64,000 nt of DNA from Oscillospiraceae bacterium (GCA_017428565.1 JAFRQP010000083.1:1-64000); one strand, 5' to 3'; positions 41,701 to 51,078 are shown, numbered from the stretch's first letter. Notes: generated from the sequence alone by a model not told the origin. Made by a program: numbers and translations.

Positions 41701-42671
41701 GCCAGTATGACGAGGCCATCGCCCAGGAGGACTACGGCCGTGCGACGATCCTGGCCGGGCAGCTGAGTCTGGCCCGCGCCGCTCTGGAGACCCAGCTGGG
41801 GGGCATGAGCCTTGCGACGCTGATCACCAGATATGAGGAGGCCCAGGCCCAGCTTGCCGAGGCGGAGCAGCAGCTTGCCGAGGGCAAGCAGGCCCTGGAC
41901 GAGGGCTACGCCCAGGCGGCGGAGGCGGAGCAGCAGCTTGCCGAGGGCAAGCAGGCCCTGGACGAGGGCTACGCCCAGCTGGCGGAGGCGGAGCAGCAGC
42001 TGGCCGATGCCGAACGGCAGCTGGAGGAGGGCAAGCGCGCCCTGGACGAGGGCTATGCCCAGCTTGCCCAGGGCGGCTGGCAGATCTACCAGGGCCGCGA
42101 GCAGCTGGACGAGGCCCAGCAGCAGCTGGCCGAAGGCAGCGCCGAGCTGGAGGAGAACCGGGAGAAGCTGGAGGAAGGCCGGGAGCTGCTGGAGGAGAAT
42201 CTGGAGGCGCTGAACGGGAGCCTGGCGGCTCTGGACCAGTACAGCGACGAAATGGAGCGCCTGCAGCAGGGGCTCCGCATCCTGAAGGAGGAAAAGGGGA
42301 TCCGGGAGCTGCTGCCGCCCCATCCCGGCGCTTTTGAGGTGCTGGACGCGGCGGAGAGCTATTATCGCGGCCGGCTGCAGGAGATGGAGACCCAGGAGAA
42401 CGCTGCCCGCATCGCAGGCGCCCTGCTGCTGATCGCGGTGCTGCTTGCGGCAGCGGCGCTGATCCTCTCTCCCAGACGGGACAAAGCGCTGCTGGCCGGC
42501 GCGCTGGCCGGCGCCATGGCGGGGCTGTTGAGTCTGGCGGCGCTGCTCTTCTGGCGCAGCCGCTGCGGCGCGCTGGAGGGCCTGCTGCCCCTGGCGGCGC
42601 TGCTGCTTGCGATCTTTTCCGCCCTGTTTTCCGAGTTCTTGTTTCGAAAACGGCGTGCCGAGAGAGCGTGA
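38769..42671 (+). CDS. MMPL/RND-superfamily transporter with long coiled coil
   Basis: A 1300-residue membrane protein. The N-terminal half is an MMPL/RND transporter with one segment near residue 20, a periplasm-facing domain and a cluster of six segments (about 150-345); the pattern repeats at about 590-760. Between residues 784 and 1175 lies an unusual alanine-, glutamate- and glutamine-rich coiled coil with near-identical repeats (LAEGKQALDEGYAQ three times near 1021-1095), then three C-terminal segments (1207-1290). YhgE/Pip-like insertions of this kind occur in Firmicutes lipid or peptide exporters. It is preceded by a divergent TetR gene. The substrate is unknown. Confidence 0.9.
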   Translation: MEQNFMMKLAAFIVERRRWFLALFVAMIVFSVFSIRWIQVEEDITNYLPEEAEAKRGLFIMEQEFTTYGTAKVMVKGISPEEASRLSEELSGVEDVVLVQYDESPSHYAEGSALFDLTFADTAVSERSERALERVEELLQDRDTTIYTEVGFSLSKLLAEQMLTVLIFVVIVVLSVLLFTSSTYAEIPVMVLTFLVAAVVNIGTHFMMGTISFVSNSVGIVLQLALSVDYAIIFCNRYKEEHERLGVRDAVVKALAASIPEISASSLTTIAGLTAMTMMKFSLGADLGLTLIKAIVCSLLTVFLFMPALLMLFGKAMDKTRHRRFVPKINFVGRFAYATRYVMPIFFVLLVAGGYYMVQRVNYAYGMDMVPAFRQTEMEEAKEEIRDRFGTSNAVALIVPSGSFGAERALLEELSACPEVKSATGLASIPAMDGYCIGDEVDYAEFAAIAGVDETSAQALFAYYAAENGDHRAVREDLSGYRVSLLDMFLFLHDRMEAGDVELDESQARMVRELYEQLSMVRSQLTSENYSRMILDLNLPVQSEETFRFLDRIHRIAARYYPQGVVLTGDSVSALGFKDSFSEDNTVVGLMSLGLVMLILFFTFRSFGMPLLLILVIQGSIWLNFAVAALKGDYVFFLCYIIVGAIQMGANIDYAIVVSSRYRELRESMEKKEAMIETLNLAFPTVITSGLMMVCAGLLVGFGVSQCIVAGMGYYVGTGTSISLVLILFALPQVLLLGEQFVSATTLQPEKSRLLGFLSRNRRRLTGALLAGACLFALLVGPGSVKQGAALLNQSREQVDLLLQETGELRSLAQKLEDEGADLDALKYDFAQQLVTDELGSAQLAEGEQLLQEGEELYNSGLEEYNEGAAQLEAAEAQYYAGASQLADAQAKYDAGLAAYNEGVAQYEAAQQELAEGQAAYDAGLAAYEEGQQALAEGQAAYDAGLAEYNRAQAALNAVAPLYWAALGLQQRVEELQRQYDEAIAQEDYGRATILAGQLSLARAALETQLGGMSLATLITRYEEAQAQLAEAEQQLAEGKQALDEGYAQAAEAEQQLAEGKQALDEGYAQLAEAEQQLADAERQLEEGKRALDEGYAQLAQGGWQIYQGREQLDEAQQQLAEGSAELEENREKLEEGRELLEENLEALNGSLAALDQYSDEMERLQQGLRILKEEKGIRELLPPHPGAFEVLDAAESYYRGRLQEMETQENAARIAGALLLIAVLLAAAALILSPRRDKALLAGALAGAMAGLLSLAALLFWRSRCGALEGLLPLAALLLAIFSALFSEFLFRKRRAERA

Positions 42672-42713
42672 TGCTTTCGCGGCGACAGGATCCAGAATAA
42701 AGGAGGAACCACC

Positions 42714-43367
42714 ATGAGAACGATTCGCGTAACGGGAAAGGGACAGCTCAGCCTTGCTCCGGATCTGACCAGGATCACCATGACCCTGGAGGGGCTCTGC
42801 CCCGAGTACAGCGAGACCCTGCGCCGCTCCTCCGAGGATACGGAGGCCCTGCGGGAGCTGCTCAGCCGCTTCGGCTTTGCCCGCAGCGACCTGAAAACCC
42901 TGAATTTCAGCGTGGACGCGGAGTATGAGAGCATCCAGGAGCGGGGCAGCTACAAGCAGCGCTTTGTCGGCTATCGCTTTCACCACAGCATGAAGGTGGA
43001 GTTTGATTCCGATAACCAGCGCCTCGGAAAGCTGCTGTACGCCCTGGCCAACGCCCCCGTCAAGACCGAGTTTCGCATCACATATACCGTCAAGGATCCG
43101 GAGTCTGCCAAGAACGAGCTGCTGGGCCGGGCGGTAAAGGACGCAGCGGCCAAGGCCGCGGTGCTGGCGGAAGCGGCGGGGCTCAGCCTGGGAGCGATCC
43201 AGAGCATCGACTACTCCTTCGGCGAACTCATCTTTGACGTGCAGCCCATGAACCGCATGCTGATGGCGGATCGGAGCCTCTCCGCCAAGGAGAGCTATGA
43301 TCTGAACATCGAGCCGGATTGCATCCAGGTCTCCGACACGGTGACCCTCGTGTGGGAGATCTGCTGA
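42714..43367 (+). CDS. SIMPL-domain (DUF541) protein
   Basis: A 217-residue protein of the SIMPL family: RTIRVTGKGQLSLAPDLTRI at the start and YSFGELIFDVQPMN near the end, with two repeated beta-alpha halves. SIMPL proteins form cytosolic or secreted oligomers; no signal peptide is present here, so it is probably cytosolic. It has a strong AAAGGAGG site and lies 43 bases behind the MMPL gene, so they are likely co-transcribed. Confidence 0.92.
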   Translation: MRTIRVTGKGQLSLAPDLTRITMTLEGLCPEYSETLRRSSEDTEALRELLSRFGFARSDLKTLNFSVDAEYESIQERGSYKQRFVGYRFHHSMKVEFDSDNQRLGKLLYALANAPVKTEFRITYTVKDPESAKNELLGRAVKDAAAKAAVLAEAAGLSLGAIQSIDYSFGELIFDVQPMNRMLMADRSLSAKESYDLNIEPDCIQVSDTVTLVWEIC

Positions 43368-43403
43368 AGAAAAGCCCGAACCTCGGGAAAGCAGGAGGAT
43401 GAC

Positions 43404-44306
43404 ATGGCAAGGATCCTTGTTTCCGGGCTTTTGAATACGGAGACCACGGCCAGAGTGCGCGGTTTTCCCATCTCCTACTATCCGATCGACTATCCCTTCT
43501 TTGGCGTCGGCACAGACGTGTCCGGCGTGGCGCTGAATTTGTCCAAGGCGCTGAAAACCCTGGGGGACGAGGTGCGCCTGACGTCTCTGATCGGCACGGA
43601 CCCGGCTGCCCGCCTGGTGCTGGAGGAATTGGAGAGGATCGGTCTTTCCCGCGAGGGGGTTCTGCCTGCCCTGCGGGAGACGCCGGCGTCCGTGGTGCTC
43701 TTCGAGGAGGGCGGCCGCAGGCAGATCTATTGCGACCTGAAGGATATTCAGGAGAGCGCCTATCCCTTCACGGCGCAGATGCTGGACGGCTGTGAGGCTG
43801 TGGCGGCCTGCAACATCAACTTCAATCGCCCGCTCCTGCGTCTGGCGCGGGAGAGGCAGCTGCTCATCGCCAGCGACGTCCATGTGCTCTCCGACCCCGA
43901 CGACGCCTATAACCGGGACTTTCTGGCGGCAGCGGATCTTCTCTTTTTGAGCGACGAAGGGATCGAGGGGGACAAGGCCGGCTTCCTGCGGGCCCTTGGT
44001 GAGCGCTATCACAACCGGGTCCTGGTGCTGGGCATGGGCGCTTCTGGCGCGCTGCTCCACCTCCCGGCGGAGGGCGTGATGCTGGAGCGTCCGGCCTGGA
44101 GGATCGGCGGCGCGGTCAACACCGTCGGCGCGGGGGACGCGCTGTTTTCCGCATTTCTGCATTATACACTGAAAGGACTGCCGCCTGCCCGGGCGCTGGA
44201 TCTTGCCCAGCTTTTCGCCGCGCTGAAGATCCGGCACAGCGGCGCAGCCCGGGGCTTTCCCGACGAAGGAGAGCTCGCGGACGCGCTTTTGCGCTACAGC
44301 CAGTGA
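43404..44306 (+). CDS. PfkB-family carbohydrate kinase
   Basis: A 300-residue PfkB (ribokinase-like) sugar or nucleoside kinase. The first PfkB glycine motif region is FGVGTDVSGVALNLSKALKTLG and the C-terminal catalytic motif is VNTVGAGDALFSAFL with the catalytic aspartate. DEVRLTSLIGTD and the lid region are as expected. AGGAGGATGAC precedes the start. The downstream GH3 glycosidase starts 81 bases later, so it may phosphorylate a sugar released by that enzyme. Confidence 0.92.
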   Translation: MARILVSGLLNTETTARVRGFPISYYPIDYPFFGVGTDVSGVALNLSKALKTLGDEVRLTSLIGTDPAARLVLEELERIGLSREGVLPALRETPASVVLFEEGGRRQIYCDLKDIQESAYPFTAQMLDGCEAVAACNINFNRPLLRLARERQLLIASDVHVLSDPDDAYNRDFLAAADLLFLSDEGIEGDKAGFLRALGERYHNRVLVLGMGASGALLHLPAEGVMLERPAWRIGGAVNTVGAGDALFSAFLHYTLKGLPPARALDLAQLFAALKIRHSGAARGFPDEGELADALLRYSQ

Positions 44307-44386
44307 AAGAGGCTTGACGGCGCGCCGGGATAGCGGGTAAGATAAAGGCAGCCTTCCATTGAGACGCCATGAGGGGAGAGAGGAAC

Positions 44387-46810
44387 ATGCAACTGCAGGA
44401 TTATGAACGGGAACACGCCCAGACCGTCCGCAGACTGGGGGCGGAGTGCACGGTGCTCTTGAAGCGGAACGGGGACTTCCCTCTGGAAAAGCCGGGTGAC
44501 ATCGCCCTGTTCGGCAGCGGCGCCCGGCTCACCGTCAAGGGCGGCACCGGCTCGGGAGAGGTGAATTCCCGCTATTTCGTGACGGTGGAAGAAGGGCTGG
44601 AGAACGCGGGCTTTACCGTGACCAGCAAGTACTGGCTGGAGACCTACGCCCTTCTCCGCGCCGCGGCCCGGGAACGCTATCTGCAGCAGCTCCGCGCCGA
44701 GGCCAGGAAAAAGCATAAGATTGTCGCCCTGGAGTTTATGGGCGCGGTGATGCCGGAGCCGGAGTACAACATCCCCCTCTACGGGGAGGGCGACACCGCC
44801 GTCTATGTGCTCTCCCGCATCTCCGGCGAGGGCTCGGACCGCGCGCCCGTCCCCGGGGATATCCTGCTGACGGAGACGGAGATCCGGGACATCCTTTGCC
44901 TGCAGAAAAAGTATAAACGCTTCCTCCTGGTGCTGAACGTAGGCGGCGTGGTGGATCTGAGCCCGGTGATGGCTGTGGACAACATCCTGCTGCTGAGCCA
45001 GCTGGGGGCGGAGACCGGCAACATCCTGGCGGACCTTCTGCTGGGCAGGGCCTATCCCTCCGGGAAGCTGGCCACCACCTGGGCGGCCTGGGAGGACTAT
45101 CCCAGCATCGGTGAATTCGGCGGCCGGGATGAGACGCGCTATAAGGAGGGCGTTTTCGTCGGCTACCGCTATTTTGATACAGTCGGGAAGAAGCCCCTGT
45201 TTCCCTTCGGCTTCGGCCTGGGCTATACGGACTTCGCCCTCAAGGCCGGCTCGATCCGCCGGGAGGGGGAGACCGTGCGGGTGACCACCAGGGTCCGCAA
45301 CACCGGCGCATTTCCCGGGAAAGAGACGGTGCAGCTCTATGTCTCCCAGCCAGGCGAGCTGCTGGACCAGCCCGAGCAGGTGCTGGCCGCCTTTGCCAAG
45401 ACTCCGGAGCTGCAGCCGGGGGAGAGCTGCGAGCTCACCCTGCAGTTTGATCTGAGAGAGCTTGCCTACTACGACGAGGAGGACAGCGCCTGGAGCCTGG
45501 AGCGGGGAAGCTATGTGCTGCGTCTGGGCAGCAGCAGCGCCTCCGCGGCGCAGATCGGAGTCCTGCAGCTGCGCAGGGACGCGGTGACGCTCCAGTGCAG
45601 AGCCTGCTGCGGCAAGCCGGATTTCAAGGACTGGAGACCGGTCACCAAAACGAGGAAAAAGCCGCGGTCCCTGCACACCCTGCGCCTGAACGCCAAATCC
45701 ATCGAGAAACGCAAGGTGTCCTACCGCCGGGAGGAGGAGATCGACTCTCGCGTGGAGGAGCTGAGCGATGAGGAGCTGAGTCTGCTGGGCGTGGGCGCCT
45801 TTGAGGGCGGCGGCATGCTGAGCATCATCGGCAACGCCGGCAAATCCGTGGCCGGCGCCGCCGGAGAGACGACCCGCGCCCTGGGGGAGAAGGGGATCCC
45901 CTCCCTGGTGATGGCGGACGGGCCGGCGGGCCTGCGGCTCAGCAAGCTGTACACCGTGGACGAGAAAGGGGTCCATCCGGTGGGGGAGACCCTGCCGGAG
46001 AGCGTGGGGGAGCTGCTGCCCGCGCCTGCCGCCTGGCTGCTGCGCAGACTGGGCGCAAAGCCCCCGAAGGGGGAGCTGCATACCCAGTATGCCACGGCCA
46101 TCCCCATCGGCACGGCCCTTGCCCAGAGCTGGAATCTCGAACTGGCCCGCTCCTGCGGCGACATCGTGGGTGCGGAGATGGAGCGCTTCGGCGTGCATCT
46201 GTGGCTCGCCCCGGCGCTGAACCTGCACCGGGACATCCGCTGCGGCCGGAATTTTGAGTATTTCTCCGAGGACCCGCTGATCTCGGGCAAAATGGCGGCG
46301 GCCCTGACCCTGGGGGTCCAGGGCCATCCCGGCTGCGGGGTGACCATCAAGCACTTCGCCGCCAACAACCAGGAGTACAACCGCTACAACAATAACAGCC
46401 AGGTCAGCGAGCGCGCGCTGCGGGAGCTGTATCTCCGTGGCTTCGGCATCTGCGTGCGGGAGAGCCAGCCCCTTGCCGTCATGACCTCGTATAACCTGCT
46501 CAACGGCGTCCACACCGCGGAGCAGCGGGATCTGATCGAGCGGATCCTGCGCTGCGAGTTCGGGTTTCAGGGCATTGTGATGACGGACTGGATCATCGGC
46601 TCGATGCAGGGCAAATCCAAAAAGCACAAGGCTCCCAACGCCGGGCGCATCGCCGCCGGGGGGGGAGATTTGACCATGCCCGGTTCCGCGGGCGACCAGA
46701 AGGCCATTTTGAAGGCGCTGAAGAAGAAAAAGCTCAGCCGGAAGCAGCTGCAGATCAATGCCAGCCGAGTGCTGCGCATGGCCGGCAGACTGCATGCGGA
46801 GCGGGAATAA
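44387..46810 (+). CDS. GH3 beta-glycosidase with swapped domain order
   Basis: An 807-residue glycoside hydrolase family 3 enzyme in which the order is inverted: the (alpha/beta)6 domain and fibronectin-III-like domain come first (FPFGFGLGYTDFALKAGS), the N-terminal-type TIM barrel last (RCGRNFEYFSEDP, VTIKHFAANNQEYNRYNNN). The nucleophile is the aspartate in IVMTDWIIG (about residue 734). This permuted arrangement is known from some rumen and gut Firmicutes beta-glucosidases. No signal peptide, so it acts on imported oligosaccharides. The ATG at 44387 follows GGGGAGAGAGG; an earlier ATG at 44369 is possible. A kinase for the product may be the gene before it. Confidence 0.93.
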   Translation: MQLQDYEREHAQTVRRLGAECTVLLKRNGDFPLEKPGDIALFGSGARLTVKGGTGSGEVNSRYFVTVEEGLENAGFTVTSKYWLETYALLRAAARERYLQQLRAEARKKHKIVALEFMGAVMPEPEYNIPLYGEGDTAVYVLSRISGEGSDRAPVPGDILLTETEIRDILCLQKKYKRFLLVLNVGGVVDLSPVMAVDNILLLSQLGAETGNILADLLLGRAYPSGKLATTWAAWEDYPSIGEFGGRDETRYKEGVFVGYRYFDTVGKKPLFPFGFGLGYTDFALKAGSIRREGETVRVTTRVRNTGAFPGKETVQLYVSQPGELLDQPEQVLAAFAKTPELQPGESCELTLQFDLRELAYYDEEDSAWSLERGSYVLRLGSSSASAAQIGVLQLRRDAVTLQCRACCGKPDFKDWRPVTKTRKKPRSLHTLRLNAKSIEKRKVSYRREEEIDSRVEELSDEELSLLGVGAFEGGGMLSIIGNAGKSVAGAAGETTRALGEKGIPSLVMADGPAGLRLSKLYTVDEKGVHPVGETLPESVGELLPAPAAWLLRRLGAKPPKGELHTQYATAIPIGTALAQSWNLELARSCGDIVGAEMERFGVHLWLAPALNLHRDIRCGRNFEYFSEDPLISGKMAAALTLGVQGHPGCGVTIKHFAANNQEYNRYNNNSQVSERALRELYLRGFGICVRESQPLAVMTSYNLLNGVHTAEQRDLIERILRCEFGFQGIVMTDWIIGSMQGKSKKHKAPNAGRIAAGGGDLTMPGSAGDQKAILKALKKKKLSRKQLQINASRVLRMAGRLHAERE

Positions 46811-46820
46811 AGCGAATCGG

Positions 46821-46875
46821 GCGTCCCCGACGGAAAGGATCGTTTCAGCGGCCTTTTCCGCCGGGGACGCTTTGG
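46821..46875 (+). terminator. Terminator after the GH3 gene
   Basis: GCGTCCCCGACGGAAAGG pairs with CCTTTTCCGCCGGGGACGC across a 13-base loop (one bulge and one mismatch), followed by TTT. Confidence 0.75.
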
Positions 46876-46933
46876 CTTCGACAGAAAAATTGCGAGCCCA
46901 AGCGCAGCTGCCGCACTTTCATTCTCTGCGGCG

Positions 46934-46962
46934 TTGACTTTCAAAAGAAGAAATGGTACCAT
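46934..46962 (+). promoter_or_regulatory. Promoter of the pullulanase gene
   Basis: TTGACT (46934-46939) and TACCAT (46957-46962) are 17 bases apart, about 42 bases before the start codon. Confidence 0.5.
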
Positions 46963-47003
46963 AAAACCAAAGAATCTGAAACACTGCGATAGGAGGAATA
47001 AAC

Positions 47004-49649
47004 ATGAAAACAAAGCGTTTGTTGTCCCTGCTCCTGGCGCTGTTGATGCTGGTTTCCCTGCTTGCGGCCTGCGGAGAAAGTCCGAAGGAAGAGCCCGCGG
47101 CGCAGGAGGAGGCCGAAGCGGCGCAGGAACCTGCCGCCGAAGACGCGGCTCCCGCGGAGGAGGCGCCGGCGGAGGAAGAGTATTTCCTGGAAAAAGAGCC
47201 CGGCTGCAATCAGCTGACGCTCTACTGGAACCACCCGACGGCGGACTATTCCAAGTGCGACGTGTGGGTCTGGTACCCCGGGGGAGACGGAGGCGGCCAG
47301 CCCTTTTATCCCTGCGCTTACGGCGTGAAGTGCATGATCAACGTGCCTGAGGATGTGACCGAGGTGGGCTTCATCGTCCGGCGCGACTGCTCCAATCCCG
47401 GCGGCAAGTCCTGGGGCGACGCCACCAAGGATGTGGAGGAGGACCGCTTTGTGACCATGACCGGCGCGAACACCGTGATCTATCTGAAGCCGGGCGATTC
47501 CATGCAGTACACCAGCCCGGACGGCGGCGCGACGCTGAATCCGATCCGCTCCTTTACTCTGGCGGGCATCATCTCCTCGAATCAGATCCACTATGTGGTC
47601 AGCCCCGCCACCATGATCGAGAGTCTGGACCAGATCCACGTGCGGCAGGACGGACGGGAGATCGAGATCGCGGAGCTCTCCAGTCTGAACAACCGCGTCA
47701 CGGTGGGCAACATCACCCTCAAGGAGGATCTGGACGTGTCCAAGACCTATACGGTGGAGATCGAGGGCTACGGCGAGATCGCGGCCATCCCTACGGACAT
47801 CTTTGACAGCGAGGACTTTATCGCAAACTATACCTATGACGGCGACGATCTTGGCGCCGTGATCCACGGAGATCATACCACCTTCAAGGTCTGGGCTCCC
47901 ACGGCCAGCGCCGTGACCTTGAATCTCTTTGAGGCCGGCGACGGGGTGGACGCCTACGAGACCGTGGAGATGACCCGGGAGGACAAGGGTGTGTGGAGCG
48001 CCGAGGTCGCCTGCGGCCACGGCACCTATTACACCTACTCTGTCACCCACGCCCTGGGCACCCAGGAGGCGGTGGACCCCTACGCCCGCGCGGTGGGCGT
48101 GAACGGCGACCGGGGCATGGTGGTGGACCTGTCCCTCACCGATCCGGAGGGCTTCCGGGCCAGCGGCTATTATGACGGCCTGGGCTGCTATGGGGACGCG
48201 GTGATCTGGGAGGTCCATGTGCGCGACTTCTCCAACACCATCGCCTCTTCCCAGTACCCCGGCAAGTACCTGGCCTTTACCGAGACCGGCCTTACCAATT
48301 CCAGCGGCCTGCCCGTGGGCGTGGACTATCTGAGAGAGCTGGGGATCACCCACGTGCATCTCCAGCCGGTGTACGACTATGCCACCGTGGACGAGAGCAG
48401 CGATGAGCCGCAGTTCAACTGGGGCTACGATCCCAAGAACTACAACGCCCCGGAGGGCAGCTATTCCACCGACCCCTACCACGGGGAAGTCCGCATCCTG
48501 GAGTTCAAGCGCATGGTGCAGAGCCTGCATGAGAACGGCATGGGCGTGGTCATGGACGTGGTGTACAACCACACCTATTCCATGGACTCCAATCTGAACC
48601 GCATCGTGCCCTATTACTACTACCGCGTGAACTACGACGGCACGCCCTCCAACGGCAGCGGCTGCGGCAACGAGACGGCCTCCGACCGGTTGATGTTCCG
48701 CAAGTACATGGTGGACAGCGTCCGCTACTGGGCGGAGGAGTATAAGCTGGACGGCTTCCGCTTCGACCTGATGGCCCTGCACGATGTAGAGACCATGCAG
48801 GCCATCGAGCAGGCTGTGCACGAGGTCAACCCCCAGGCACTCATTTACGGTGAGGGCTGGACCGGCGGCACCACCCCGCTGCGGGAGAACCTGCGGGCCA
48901 ACCAGGCCAATATCAGCCAGATCCACGCCAGCGGCGAGGGGATCGGCGCGGTGGCCGTCTTCAATGACGCCATCCGCGACGGGCTGAAGGGCAGCGTGTT
49001 CGACCAGAAGGACGGCGGCTATGCCAACGGCAATGTCAACAAGAGCACTGCCGCCAGCGTCGCCTTCGGCATCCAGGGCGGCGTGCGTACCGGTGCGACC
49101 ACCTGGGCCGTGGACGACGCCATGGTCGTCAACTACGTCTCCTGCCACGACAACAATACCCTGTGGGACAAGCTCCTGGCCACCAATCCCGACGCCTCTA
49201 CAGAGGAGCTGCTGGCCATGAACCGCTTCTGCGCGGAGATCGTGATGCTCTCCCGCGGCACGCCCTTCTTCCTGGCCGGCGAGGAGATGCTGCGCACCAA
49301 GGACGGCGACCACAACAGCTATGCTTCCTCCGACGCGGTCAACAACCTGGATTGGGAGGCTCTGACCCCCGACAGCGACCAGTGGCAGATGGTGCAGTAC
49401 TATCGCCAGCTCATCTCCATGCGCCGGGAGAACGATTTCTTCACCCAGGCGGAGGTAACCGCGGAGGTGCAGGAGGATCTGAGCATCAAGGTCACCTGGA
49501 CCATGGAGGGCGAGATCGTGGCCTTCGCGCTCATCAACCCCAACGACGGCGAGCTGCAGGCGGAGCTGCCCGAGGGCGAATGGACGCTGCTGCTGGGCGA
49601 GAGCATGGAGACCGTTCCCTCCCGCGGCGTGCTGATCGTAAAGCGCTGA
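47004..49649 (+). CDS. pulA: Type I pullulanase lipoprotein
   Basis: An 881-residue secreted lipoprotein. The signal peptide ends in the lipobox LLAACGES (Cys23), followed by an acidic proline-alanine linker. A CBM41-like starch-binding domain ([20 protein letters not shown]) and an N-terminal pullulanase domain lead to the GH13 barrel with [31 protein letters not shown] (nucleophile about residue 588), YGEGWTGG (acid) and [13 protein letters not shown]. It cuts alpha-1,6 branch points of starch or glycogen at the cell surface. It has AGGAGG before the start. It is a single gene ending before a strong terminator. Confidence 0.94.
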   Translation: MKTKRLLSLLLALLMLVSLLAACGESPKEEPAAQEEAEAAQEPAAEDAAPAEEAPAEEEYFLEKEPGCNQLTLYWNHPTADYSKCDVWVWYPGGDGGGQPFYPCAYGVKCMINVPEDVTEVGFIVRRDCSNPGGKSWGDATKDVEEDRFVTMTGANTVIYLKPGDSMQYTSPDGGATLNPIRSFTLAGIISSNQIHYVVSPATMIESLDQIHVRQDGREIEIAELSSLNNRVTVGNITLKEDLDVSKTYTVEIEGYGEIAAIPTDIFDSEDFIANYTYDGDDLGAVIHGDHTTFKVWAPTASAVTLNLFEAGDGVDAYETVEMTREDKGVWSAEVACGHGTYYTYSVTHALGTQEAVDPYARAVGVNGDRGMVVDLSLTDPEGFRASGYYDGLGCYGDAVIWEVHVRDFSNTIASSQYPGKYLAFTETGLTNSSGLPVGVDYLRELGITHVHLQPVYDYATVDESSDEPQFNWGYDPKNYNAPEGSYSTDPYHGEVRILEFKRMVQSLHENGMGVVMDVVYNHTYSMDSNLNRIVPYYYYRVNYDGTPSNGSGCGNETASDRLMFRKYMVDSVRYWAEEYKLDGFRFDLMALHDVETMQAIEQAVHEVNPQALIYGEGWTGGTTPLRENLRANQANISQIHASGEGIGAVAVFNDAIRDGLKGSVFDQKDGGYANGNVNKSTAASVAFGIQGGVRTGATTWAVDDAMVVNYVSCHDNNTLWDKLLATNPDASTEELLAMNRFCAEIVMLSRGTPFFLAGEEMLRTKDGDHNSYASSDAVNNLDWEALTPDSDQWQMVQYYRQLISMRRENDFFTQAEVTAEVQEDLSIKVTWTMEGEIVAFALINPNDGELQAELPEGEWTLLLGESMETVPSRGVLIVKR

Positions 49650-49668
49650 TCGAAACAGACATTGCCAA

Positions 49669-49705
49669 AAAAGGACGCTGTGCGGAAAATGCACAGCGTC
49701 CTTTT
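49669..49705. terminator. Terminator between pullulanase and the small membrane protein
   Basis: A 15-bp perfect stem AAAAGGACGCTGTGC / GCACAGCGTCCTTTT with a seven-base loop; it can serve both convergent genes. Confidence 0.92.
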
Positions 49706-49717
49706 CAGCGGCGGCGT

Positions 49718-49954
49718 TCACAGAATTTTATCTTGAACGATACTGCTCACAATGGCGACCACGGCGGCGGCGATCATCGCCACAACGCCCAGCGTCGGCT
49801 TGACCAGCAGGATGACGATGCCGACCACGGAGCCGATCACCGTGGACAGCAGGGGATGGAAGCCCACGCCAAAAAGCTTGTCCAACAGAAAAGAGGCGAG
49901 CCAGGCGGCGGCGATCACGCCGAGGATCAAAACATAGGCCAGCGATTCAAGCAT
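49718..49954 (-). CDS. Small membrane protein
   Basis: A 78-residue protein with two or three hydrophobic segments (YVLILGVIAAAWLASFLL, LLSTVIGSVVGIVILL and VVAMIAAAVVAIVSSIV). It resembles small phage-holin-like or GlsB/YeaQ-type membrane proteins but no firm family match is possible. AAGGGTG lies before the start and a clear promoter is upstream. It is a single-gene unit. Confidence 0.75.
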   Translation of the reverse strand: MLESLAYVLILGVIAAAWLASFLLDKLFGVGFHPLLSTVIGSVVGIVILLVKPTLGVVAMIAAAVVAIVSSIVQDKIL

Positions 49955-50012
49955 GTGTCAACACCCTTTCAGAGACAGATAATTCGTGCGCGTTTGGCAG
50001 CACGACGCGGAT

Positions 50013-50041
50013 ATTATAGTCTGTTCCCCCTGTTTATTCAA
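50013..50041 (-). promoter_or_regulatory. Promoter of the small membrane protein gene
   Basis: On the minus strand TTGAAT (50036-50041) and a consensus TATAAT (50013-50018) are exactly 17 bases apart. Confidence 0.7.
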
Positions 50042-50083
50042 GTTGTTTTTGAAGAAAAGGGACTTTGTATCCGGAAAGATGGC

Positions 50084-50112
50084 TTGTAAGCCTGCAGCCT
50101 TTCATGTACAAT
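50084..50112 (+). promoter_or_regulatory. Promoter of the second LysR gene
   Basis: TTGTAA (50084-50089) and TACAAT (50107-50112) are 17 bases apart, about 22 bases before the LysR start. Confidence 0.65.
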
Positions 50113-50134
50113 AGAGCAAGAGGTGATAAGACCC

Positions 50135-51049
50135 ATGACCCTTCTGCAGATGTACTATATCCTGGAGATCGACCGCAGCGGCTCCATGAACAAGGCGGCC
50201 CAGCGGCTTTTTCTGTCCCAGTCCGCCCTGTCCAGCGCGATCCTGGAGGTGGAGAGGGAGCTTGGCATCACGGTGTTCCATCGCTCCAACCGGGGCATCA
50301 GTCTGACGGAGGACGGCAAGGAGCTGGTCGCGCAGATCACGCCCCTGGTGGAGCAGAGCCGGAAGCTGAGCCGCTACTACTCTCGCCGGAAGGGAAAGGA
50401 CTGGCAGCGCCTTTCCGTCGCGGCCCAGCGCTATCCCTTCTGCGCCAGGGCCTTTGTGGAGCTGCTGCAGGATCTGGGCCCCGGGCCCATGCAGATGAGC
50501 CTCAAGGAGCTGGACATGTCCGCCGTGATCCGGGAGGTCGCCCTGGGGGAGAGCGAGCTGGGCGTGCTGTTCGTGTCGGATCTGACGGAGCACGCGGTGT
50601 TTCGCACCCTGGAGGAGAGCGGCCTGAGCTTTCAGCCCCTGGTCCGTCTGAAGCCCCGCGTCTTCATGCGGAAGGGACACCCCCTGGCGGGGGAGCCTTC
50701 CGTGACGATGGAGCAGCTGAAGGCCTATCCCCACGTGGTTTTTGCCCAGTCGGAAGGCGATCTGAATTTTGCCGAGGAGGCGGTGCCCGGCTCCGGATCG
50801 GATTTTGAGCGGATGGTGACCGTCAGCGACCGGGCTACGATCTACAATGTGATGGCCCACACGGACTGCGTCTCCACCGGCAGCGGCGTGCTCCCGCCGG
50901 GCTATGCGGACGAAAATCTGGTTTCCGTCCCGCTGGAGGGGCAGCAGGACATGCGCCTTGGCTGCATCCACCGGCGCTCCGTCCCTTTGACGGAGCTGGA
51001 GCGGGCCTTCGTGGAGCGCCTGAAAGCGATCACAAAAGAGATGAAATAA
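50135..51049 (+). CDS. LysR-family transcriptional regulator
   Basis: A 304-residue LysR regulator: MTLLQMYYILEIDRSGSMNK, AAQRLFLSQSALSSAILEVE and LGITVFHRSNRG at the N-terminal helix-turn-helix and a standard ligand-binding domain. The ATG at 50135 has AGAGGTGAT upstream. It stands convergent to the methionine gamma-lyase gene, which it may control, but its neighbours on the left are unrelated. The inducer is unknown. Confidence 0.92.
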   Translation: MTLLQMYYILEIDRSGSMNKAAQRLFLSQSALSSAILEVERELGITVFHRSNRGISLTEDGKELVAQITPLVEQSRKLSRYYSRRKGKDWQRLSVAAQRYPFCARAFVELLQDLGPGPMQMSLKELDMSAVIREVALGESELGVLFVSDLTEHAVFRTLEESGLSFQPLVRLKPRVFMRKGHPLAGEPSVTMEQLKAYPHVVFAQSEGDLNFAEEAVPGSGSDFERMVTVSDRATIYNVMAHTDCVSTGSGVLPPGYADENLVSVPLEGQQDMRLGCIHRRSVPLTELERAFVERLKAITKEMK

Positions 51050-51054
51050 GAACG

Positions 51055-51078
51055 GAGGCCGCCTTTTGGGGCGGCCTC
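51055..51078. terminator. Terminator after the LysR gene
   Basis: A 9-bp perfect stem GAGGCCGCC / GGCGGCCTC with a six-base loop; T-rich sequence follows after a few bases. Confidence 0.65.

Noticed and set aside
38910-44237. A 1775-codon minus-strand open frame
   Set aside because: Shadow of the MMPL, SIMPL and PfkB genes with the same GC-driven composition. The plus-strand genes have clear families and ribosome sites.
46941-49721. A 926-codon minus-strand open frame
   Set aside because: Antisense to pullulanase, which has all catalytic motifs.
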